This document shows, one piece after another, positions 5,780-6,194 of a DNA stretch of 6,194 bases. The DNA comes from Acidobacteria bacterium CG_4_9_14_3_um_filter_49_7 (GTDB lineage: Bacteria > Acidobacteriota > Holophagae > Thermotomaculales > Thermotomaculaceae). The translations under genes were made by a program, and so were the position numbers. The DNA is taken from assembly GCA_002789615.1 (NCBI GenBank), contig PFTO01000193.1, positions 1 through 6,194 on the forward strand. The letters are read 5' to 3'. Positions within the stretch are counted from its first letter, which is position 1. Each line of letters begins with the position of its first letter. The notes beneath the pieces were generated by a model. The model was given only the letters and a program-made list of their open reading frames with translations, had not been told where the DNA came from and searched no databases.

Positions 5780-6194
5780 CTATCCGACATCCCGGCCCGT
5801 ACATGCGGTTGCGGTGAGGCTGGCGAGCTGATTCAATGCAATGGCAGAACGGCTGCCGGGATGTCGCCGGGAAACCGGCTCGTGGTGGGCCATGGATTCG
5901 CTGACGAGGGAGCTGCGCGGGATTTTTACGGAGCTGAATGCCACCCGCCGGTGCCGGCTTTCCACATATCGGTGCGCCTGATTCGCGAGGGATGTGTTCC
6001 GGGCTACCTGATTGAAGATCACCTGAATATCCACATCAAAGTCATTGAAATCCCGCAAAACCATGGCAATATCTGCCCCGGTGCCGGGACCGGGGATAAA
6101 CGGCATCAGGACGGAGTCACTGAAGTTCCATGCGTTCACAGAAAACAGGTTGTATGCCGGGCCGGTGTCAAGGATGATGAAATCATGCCCCCCC
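5780..6194 (-). CDS. ParA/MinD-family ATPase, C-terminal part (start beyond window)
   Basis: The frame is open from the right edge to TAG at 5780 and gives 137 residues. It begins at the Walker B strand, HDFIILDTGPAYNLFSVNAW, the equivalent of the (Y)D(Y)IIIDTPPSL...NAL segment of ParA proteins. DSVLMPFIPGPGTGADI follows, matching the ParA strand in which proteins read DxVLIPVxPxPLALEG. Near the end, KIPRSSLVSESMAHHEPVSRRHPGSRSAIALNQLASL corresponds to the ParA IP....LSEA...G.PV...P.S.....Y..LA region. The P-loop (Walker A) half is outside the window, so nucleotide binding and the exact subgroup cannot be judged. DTGP replaces the usual DTPP. Family roles include plasmid or chromosome segregation and positioning of protein machines on nucleoid or membrane. 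No ParB-like gene or parS site is visible downstream. Its DNA is richer in G+C than the neighbouring transposase relic. Confidence 0.82.
   Translation of the reverse strand, partial: GGHDFIILDTGPAYNLFSVNAWNFSDSVLMPFIPGPGTGADIAMVLRDFNDFDVDIQVIFNQVARNTSLANQAHRYVESRHRRVAFSSVKIPRSSLVSESMAHHEPVSRRHPGSRSAIALNQLASLTATACTGRDVG

Noticed and set aside
5748..5799. CGGGCC (5748-5753) and GGCCCG (5794-5799) as a bidirectional terminator between convergent genes
   Set aside because: The 6-bp arms are 40 nt apart, no T-run follows the second arm, and the second arm lies inside the ParA-like coding sequence.
1..6194. CRISPR array, tRNA, rRNA or retron-like element
   Set aside because: No regularly spaced repeats, cloverleaf-like sequence, rRNA motif or reverse-transcriptase motif was seen on either strand.

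Overview
The window looks like bacterial chromosomal DNA of roughly balanced base composition. The lineage cannot be fixed. The best clue is the CarA/CarB pair. Its signature stretches (for example the GGLGSG glycine loop, GIHTGES and GECNIQ in CarB, and LTDPSYRGQ in CarA) resemble the carbamoyl-phosphate synthetases I remember from Bacteroidetes-like bacteria and the eukaryotic CAD/CPS enzymes more than the E. coli/Bacillus form. This suggests a Gram-negative lineage of, or near, the FCB assemblage, but it rests on recalled motifs, not on a tree.

Layout from left to right. Positions 1-877 (minus) hold the N-terminal 292 residues of carB, cut by the window edge. Positions 874-1947 (minus) hold complete carA, overlapping carB by an ATGA. 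Together they make carbamoyl phosphate from glutamine, bicarbonate and ATP for pyrimidine and arginine synthesis. Positions 1948-2689 carry no convincing gene. They contain a tight cluster of DnaA-box-like 9-mers around an inverted repeat, an AT-rich stretch, a possible minus-strand promoter and a terminator-like hairpin. Positions 2690-4528 (minus) encode a 612-residue bacterial dynamin-like GTPase with all G motifs. It is served by a near-perfect sigma-70 promoter (4619-4646) and an 84-nt leader whose inverted repeat could compete with its Shine-Dalgarno site.

Positions about 4740-5207 (plus) hold a decayed DDE transposase: an extended -10 promoter and a good ribosome binding site followed by a reading frame broken by two stops and a frameshift. 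Positions 5208-5505 are featureless except for a 14-bp perfect palindrome. Positions 5506-5739 (plus) may encode a 77-residue protein with two membrane spans. Positions 5780-6194 (minus) are the C-terminal 137 residues of a ParA/MinD-type ATPase whose start lies beyond the window.

Only carA and carB form an evident operon. The GTPase is a stand-alone transcription unit. The right third looks like a accessory or rearranged zone, with an insertion-sequence relic between the GTPase and a partition-type ATPase. I found no unmistakably new multi-gene system. The most worthwhile leads are the GTPase leader structure and the DnaA-box cluster.
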